From: Candidatus Methanoperedens sp.
GTDB taxonomy: Archaea; Halobacteriota; Methanosarcinia; Methanosarcinales; Methanoperedenaceae
Length of the DNA stretch: 8,946 nt
Assembly: GCA_027460605.1 (NCBI GenBank)
Contig: JAPZAN010000225.1
Location: 1-8,946, forward strand
Direction: 5' to 3'
Every line of letters begins with the position of its first letter. The stretch's first letter is position 1. Shown piece after piece: positions 6,166 to 8,946 of the stretch. A program made the translations under genes and the position numbers. Under the pieces are notes generated by a model. That model ran no database searches. It was not told the origin of the DNA and worked only from the letters and a program-made list of their open reading frames with translations.

Positions 6166-6879
6166 ATGGGTATATTTGATAAGTTGTTTAGGAAAAGAAT
6201 AACGGAGCGTCCCACTCTTATTGAAGCATTAGAGGGAATAGATAGGAAGGACTTGGAGTTTAAGAAACCTGAGGCTAACGAAAAGTGGGTACAATCTGGA
6301 CTACAAGAATTTTACTCTATTAAAGTAAGTCAGGATCTTGAGTCATTTATCAATAAGTATACTTCAGAGAAGTTACAAACAATTATTCGAGCTGTCGATC
6401 TCCAAGGGCTGGCTACACATCACAATCCATGGGGAACAGGTTCCTATCACAGAACTAAAGTTCTAGAGTTATCGAGATGGCTCCGAAAGAAAGAAAAGTG
6501 GCTGGATGCCGAGGTTTGCGATGAGAAACTAATGGAAATGCTTAAGTGGAATAATGATACAATTACACCAAGTGATTTCCTTCTTCTCTATGACCTTGCA
6601 AAGGATATGATGGGCTATGCACGTGATGCGGATAAAATGGTTCTTGGTGTTGACTATTCTGAAAGAAAGATGAATCAAGCTCTACAAGTTTTTGATAAAC
6701 TTTGTTTACATGCATCATCTGGCTCCGAGGGGTATATTGATGCCTTAGCTTGGAAAGGGGCGTGTTACCTCAATTTGAAAAATAACGAAAAAGCAAAAGA
6801 AACATTTCAAATGGTTTTAAATTATGACCCAAATCATAAGATGGCAAAGGAAGTCATGGATTACTTTAAGAAGGGATAA
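6166..6879 (+). CDS. Unrecognised protein with MGIFDKLF start and C-terminal TPR-like repeat
   Basis: This 237-aa soluble protein starts MGIFDKLFRKR, a short amphipathic, basic segment seen at the start of many unrelated bacterial and archaeal proteins, where it may touch membranes. The middle is charged and mostly helical, with a His/Gly patch LATHHNPWGTGSYHR (82-96). The end (about 192-225: DALAWKGACYLNLKNNEKA, then KETFQMVLNYDPNHK) fits one tetratricopeptide repeat, a protein-binding module. I recognise no enzyme motif. Expression should be strong: the ribosome site AAAGGAGGT (6151-6159) lies six bases before ATG 6166. The next gene, 27 bases on, has the same N-terminal start, so the two form one transcript. 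Base composition is clearly more AT-rich than in the genes to the left. Confidence 0.8.
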   Translation: MGIFDKLFRKRITERPTLIEALEGIDRKDLEFKKPEANEKWVQSGLQEFYSIKVSQDLESFINKYTSEKLQTIIRAVDLQGLATHHNPWGTGSYHRTKVLELSRWLRKKEKWLDAEVCDEKLMEMLKWNNDTITPSDFLLLYDLAKDMMGYARDADKMVLGVDYSERKMNQALQVFDKLCLHASSGSEGYIDALAWKGACYLNLKNNEKAKETFQMVLNYDPNHKMAKEVMDYFKKG

Positions 6880-6906
6880 ATACAGTATAAATAATGGAGG
6901 TATAGA

Positions 6907-7380
6907 ATGGGAATATTTGATAAATTGTTTAAAAAAGAGAAGTCATTAAATGAAATAGAGAAGGAAGTTTTAAGCAATTTTACTCATATTGTTGCTAAAA
7001 CCTCGGAACCTGTGAGGCTTAAAGGAAAAGATTTGTTACCTGAATTTGGCACTGGTAAATTACCTGAAAACGTTCGAACAGCAATGATGTGCATAATTCG
7101 TGGAGGAGAAAAGCCATCGGATGTTATTAATTATCTAAAAAAATTATTTGTCAAACATCCTGATACCGTAATTTTTGAAAATATGGACATATACTTTCAT
7201 GCGTTTAAGGATTTACCACTTCCTAATGATGAAGATAGTCAAATTAAGACTATTATTTCCCACAAACATATAATTGAAATGTTTTTTAAAGAAAGCTATG
7301 GTTCAGAAGATAATATTAGATTTGAAGTTATTTCCGATCATACAAATGAAAAATGTTTAACTTATAGTTCCTATCAATGA
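6907..7380 (+). CDS. Unrecognised 157-aa protein with MGIFDKLF start
   Basis: The protein begins MGIFDKLFKKEKS, nearly the same as its upstream neighbour, but the rest shows no similarity that I can see. It is soluble and mixed in character, with a helical segment around NVRTAMMCIIRGGEKPSDVI (about 59-78) and an acidic stretch LPNDEDSQ. I recognise no domain or catalytic motif. The ribosome site TGGAGGT (6895-6901) lies five bases before ATG 6907. It follows the TPR-like gene by 27 bases, so the two are probably co-transcribed and may act together at one cellular site. The composition is strongly AT-rich and no gene follows on the same strand for over 400 bases, so it is the last gene of its unit. 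Confidence 0.8.
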   Translation: MGIFDKLFKKEKSLNEIEKEVLSNFTHIVAKTSEPVRLKGKDLLPEFGTGKLPENVRTAMMCIIRGGEKPSDVINYLKKLFVKHPDTVIFENMDIYFHAFKDLPLPNDEDSQIKTIISHKHIIEMFFKESYGSEDNIRFEVISDHTNEKCLTYSSYQ

Positions 7381-7569
7381 GAATTTAGAGTAGCATGATG
7401 TGTATATACTACAAAATGGAACGCACTCAATTTTAATTTGGTGGAGATAGATTGGGCTGCAAACTATAGATTTTCAAATGCTCCTGAAAACAAGAAAAGC
7501 CGAAACAACGAATAACCGATAGAAACTCTCACACCCCCGCGCCGATGCCCCCGCCGATTCACGACACTC
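7381..7569. other. Intergenic stretch with no recognised gene
   Basis: No frame here has a convincing start, length or motif. The first 120 bases are AT-rich like the preceding genes, and the last 40 (about 7530-7562) form a C/G-rich patch with a doubled CGCCGAT. The composition jump marks a boundary between the AT-rich block and the regulator/hicBA region. AAATGGAACGC at 7414-7424 also occurs at 5762-5772. Confidence 0.4.
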
Positions 7570-7731
7570 TGTGCCCTACGCAGTCAGCGGCACCGTAATA
7601 TGCAGCGCATCGTAATCAACAACAGGCGCTTTCCTGACATGATTCTTACTCTCTTTCAGCTCAAGGAGACCCATACCTTCCAAAAAAGTCAGGTCATTAT
7701 GCACATTTGATTCCTTGCGTTTCAGCATCCT
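7570..7731. repeat. Direct repeat copy 1 (regulator 3' end)
   Basis: This segment matches 8441-8596 in the same orientation, with 11 substitutions over 156 aligned bases plus a six-base insertion. Matching stops sharply at TGTGCCCTACG on the left and at CATCCT on the right. The two copies bracket hicBA. Confidence 0.93.
7576..7731 (-). pseudogene. Truncated copy of the winged-helix regulator gene
   Basis: On the minus strand this encodes 51 codons ending at TAG (7576-7578). They correspond to residues 76-124 of the intact regulator at 8447-8821, from RMLKRKESNVHND to ITVPLTA. Protein differences are one Ile-to-Met change and an insertion of His-Val (NHVRKAP for NRKAP). The N-terminal 75 codons are gone: upstream the frame meets a stop (TGA) within about 20 bases. 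An in-frame ATG at 7728 exists but has no Shine-Dalgarno sequence, so expression is doubtful. Nearly all base differences from the intact gene are silent, which suggests that both copies were once functional. The missing half would have lain where hicBA now sits. Confidence 0.88.
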
Positions 7732-7785
7732 GCAAATCCCTATTTTTCATCATCTTCAACCCCGAGATGTTAATAAGATACCGCT

Positions 7786-7822
7786 ATGTATAAAAAAGTA
7801 TATCAAGATAATAAGTTATAAT
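7786..7822 (+). promoter_or_regulatory. Probable hicBA promoter
   Basis: Two TATA-like boxes, TGTATAAAAA (7786-7795) and TTATAATA (near 7815-7822), precede hicB. The first predicts a start near 7816 with a 30-base leader containing the GGTGATC ribosome site; the second would give an almost leaderless message. I cannot choose between them from the sequence. Confidence 0.4.
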
Positions 7823-7847
7823 ACAGAATGCAAAATTGGTGATCCTG

Positions 7848-8111
7848 ATGCTTATAGATTATATTAACAAAGCGTTAAGCAAAGCGCAATACGATAAGCT
7901 TGAAGATGGCAGCTTTTCCGGCATGATACCGCAATGTCCGGGTGTTATCGCTTTTGGGAAGACGCTTTTTGAGTGCCAGAAAGAACTTGAATCAGTCCTT
8001 GAAGGCTGGCTCATAGTCAAAATACGGCACGGCGATACGTTGCCCGTGATAGATAGTCTGGATATCAATGCAGGTATCCCACAAGGCAATGAGGCTGCGG
8101 CTCATGCCTAA
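7848..8111 (+). CDS. hicB: HicB-family antitoxin, short form
   Basis: The 87-aa protein has the HicB (UPF0150) partial RNase H-like fold pattern: YDKLEDGSFSGMIPQCPGV (15-33), then AFGKTLFECQKELESVLEGW (35-54), which joins the sheet to the long helix, then LIVKIRHGDTLP. HicB binds and blocks the HicA ribonuclease. Many HicBs carry a C-terminal helix-turn-helix or ribbon-helix-helix for DNA binding; this one ends at about 87 residues with only a loose tail, so it probably does not bind DNA itself. ATG 7848 is chosen because GGTGATC, close to a perfect anti-16S match, lies just before it; an in-frame TTG at 7836 is less likely. The order is antitoxin first, and the stop overlaps the hicA start. 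Confidence 0.88.
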   Translation: MLIDYINKALSKAQYDKLEDGSFSGMIPQCPGVIAFGKTLFECQKELESVLEGWLIVKIRHGDTLPVIDSLDINAGIPQGNEAAAHA

Positions 8112-8334
8112 ATGGAAACCATGTAAACGCAGAGTTTTTATCCAAAAACTGGTAAAATTGGGTTTCAATCCGCCTGAACCTGGCGGACGACATTTTTATA
8201 TGCGATATGGCGCCAAAGTTCTAACAATTCCAGGCAATGATGAATATTCAGTCCCGCAGCTTAAAATGATGATCAAAGAATTGCAGAAACTCATCGGAAG
8301 AATAATGGCTCTGGAAGAATGGGAAGAACTTTAA
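8104..8334 (+). CDS. hicA: HicA-family mRNA interferase toxin
   Basis: HicA is a small double-stranded-RNA-binding-fold ribonuclease that cuts mRNA and halts growth until HicB blocks it. From ATG 8104 the protein has 76 residues: FIQKLVKLGF (12-21), GGRHFYMRY (27-35) with the expected catalytic histidine H30, VLTIPGND (39-46) and SVPQLKMMIKEL (49-60). This is the usual order, in which a helix and the G-x-H-x-x strand are followed by the PG/H-x-x-E-like turn and final helix. The start lies within the end of hicB (eight-base overlap, ATGCCTAA), so translation is coupled, with GAGG (8091-8094) as possible ribosome site. An upstream in-frame ATG at 8068 would add a tail unlike the family. It looks intact. 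Confidence 0.9.
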   Translation: MPKWKPCKRRVFIQKLVKLGFNPPEPGGRHFYMRYGAKVLTIPGNDEYSVPQLKMMIKELQKLIGRIMALEEWEEL

Positions 8335-8375
8335 TCCATATATCCAGATTCTAAAGCCTCGTCCACACCCAGCCT

Positions 8376-8415
8376 CCTGGGAGTTCATGCAGCAAAATCC
8401 TTTAAAATTCCCAGG
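8376..8415. terminator. Inverted repeat between convergent hicA and regulator genes
   Basis: CCTGGGAGTT (8376-8385) and AATTCCCAGG (8406-8415) pair with one mismatch around a 20-base loop. The position, 40 bases past hicA and 26 bases past the end of the opposing regulator gene, fits a two-way transcription end, although archaeal termination usually relies on T tracts and only a short CTTTTG follows. Confidence 0.35.
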
Positions 8416-8440
8416 GCTTTTGCATTCTCTAGATATAATT

Positions 8441-8596
8441 TGTGCCCTACGCTGTCAGCGGAACGGTAATATGCAACGCATCGTAATCAACAACAGGCGC
8501 TTTCCGATTCTTACTTTCTTTCAGCTCAAGGAGACCTATACCTTCTAAAAAAGTCAGGTCATTGTGCACATTGGATTCCTTGCGCTTCAACATCCT
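8441..8596. repeat. Direct repeat copy 2 (3' end of the intact regulator)
   Basis: This partner of 7570-7731 lies in the same orientation and lacks the six-base insertion. It covers the last 49 codons of the intact regulator plus six bases beyond the stop. Confidence 0.93.
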
Positions 8597-8821
8597 TGCC
8601 AGTTCGCTTATGGATTCCGGTTTCTTTTCCCTGATAACCGAAAGTAAGCGCAGGCGTTCGCGTGTCAGTATCTTTCCAATATCCTCTGCCGTGCGCGCTA
8701 AAATCTGATGGGATTCAGGCTCATGTATCTCGCCGCGGCTGACCCTTTCAAACAACTTGTTCAGGTGCTCTCCGTATTCTTCATCGCTCATGACTATAAT
8801 TTCAACATCTTTTAATTTCAT
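8447..8821 (-). CDS. Winged-helix transcriptional regulator, HVO_A0114-like
   Basis: A 124-aa regulator. The N-terminal half is acidic and helical (MSDEEYGEHLNKLFER, 11-26). The C-terminal half is a winged helix of MarR/ArsR type: LTRERLRLLSVIREKKPESI (52-71), then SELARMLKRKESNVHNDLTF (72-91) as the helix-turn-helix with the recognition helix near 81-91, and a wing with LLELKESKNRKAPVVDYDAL (97-116). Archaeal proteins of this build are often encoded next to toxin-like partners such as TumE and are then thought to act as antitoxin and repressor. ATG 8821 has a strong GGAGGA ribosome site (8828-8833). The gene faces hicA, and a truncated second copy lies beyond hicBA. It looks complete and functional. 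Confidence 0.85.
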   Translation of the reverse strand: MKLKDVEIIVMSDEEYGEHLNKLFERVSRGEIHEPESHQILARTAEDIGKILTRERLRLLSVIREKKPESISELARMLKRKESNVHNDLTFLEGIGLLELKESKNRKAPVVDYDALHITVPLTA

Positions 8822-8946
8822 CGATTTTCCTCCGATTATCTTCTATTATAGTATGTTCTTTCCATAATTTCAAGTTTGGCAGATCATCTATGCGCTTTTC
8901 TGACAGGATAACAGGATGGACAGGATATACGCATCTTGTTAATCCT
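8802..8946 (-). pseudogene. Open frame upstream of the regulator, possible end of a TumE-like partner
   Basis: On the minus strand a frame is open from the window edge to a TGA at 8802-8804, overlapping the regulator start by about 20 bases. The part next to the regulator reads KRIDDLPNLKLWKEH then TIIEDNRRKI. The R-x-D-D/N-x-P-N/H...LK...H pattern vaguely recalls the end of TumE (DUF6516) toxins, which are commonly encoded just ahead of such regulators. The part beyond 8900 is only the GACAGGAT repeat read as protein, so the repeat seems to have cut into the gene, or the frame is chance. The likeness is weak and from memory. Confidence 0.25.
8901..8946. repeat. Inverted repeat of the TGACAGGATAACAGGAT type, cut by the window edge
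   Basis: The left arm (8901-8926) matches the left arm of the 4842-4906 element. After a short AT-rich spacer, CTTGTTAATCCT begins the complementary right arm, which runs off the window. It is the second member of this repeat family within 4 kb. Confidence 0.75.

Noticed and set aside
7530..7562. C/G-rich patch with doubled CGCCGAT as a possible repeat array
   Set aside because: Only two imperfect units with no regular spacing; no CRISPR-like repeats are present anywhere in the window.
7859..8089. Minus-strand 76-codon open frame inside hicB
   Set aside because: Shadow of the hicB frame; hicB has a ribosome site, family motifs and coupling to hicA.

Overview
The window looks like chromosome from an archaeon, most likely an anaerobic euryarchaeon of the Methanosarcinales / Methanoperedens kind. 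The clues are indirect. AT-rich TATA-like boxes sit about 25-30 bases ahead of probable transcript starts, and the Shine-Dalgarno sequences are GGAGGT or GGTGAT. Arginine codons lean to AGG/AGA. The gene set is archaeal in type: a threonine synthase with an N-terminal Cys ribbon, a stand-alone LigD-type 3'-phosphoesterase, a short HicB and an HVO_A0114-like winged-helix regulator. No rRNA or tRNA is visible, so the genus is inference.

Left part (1-5512), housekeeping and repair. The 5' part of a PLP aminotransferase (minus strand, cut by the window edge) diverges from threonine synthase. A 36-codon remnant resembling the C-terminus of a PQQ-type sugar dehydrogenase follows, then a MidA/NDUFAF7-type methyltransferase. 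After an inverted repeat comes a small desulforedoxin-like Cys protein broken by a one-base frameshift. It diverges from a tight two-gene unit, endonuclease III plus a LigD-type 3'-phosphoesterase, which could together incise DNA and clean the 3' ends. A second inverted repeat separates this unit from a class II aldolase of the fuculose-phosphate type.

Middle part (about 5750-7430), a more AT-rich block that looks acquired. An AbrB-like regulator (minus) diverges from two genes that share the start MGIFDKLF and nearly identical DNA around their start codons. The first ends in a TPR-like repeat; the second is unrecognised.

Right part (7570-8946), a toxin-antitoxin neighbourhood. A hicB-hicA pair lies between two direct copies of a winged-helix regulator gene, one intact (8447-8821) and one reduced to its last 49 codons (7576-7731). 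Ten of the eleven base substitutions between the copies are silent. Upstream of the intact regulator is a short reading frame that may be the end of a lost TumE-like partner, followed at the window edge by another member of the repeat family seen at 4842-4906.

No complete new system is proven. The best candidates for a second look are the hicBA module nested between regulator copies, the MGIFDKLF gene pair with its AbrB neighbour, and the endonuclease III-phosphoesterase unit.
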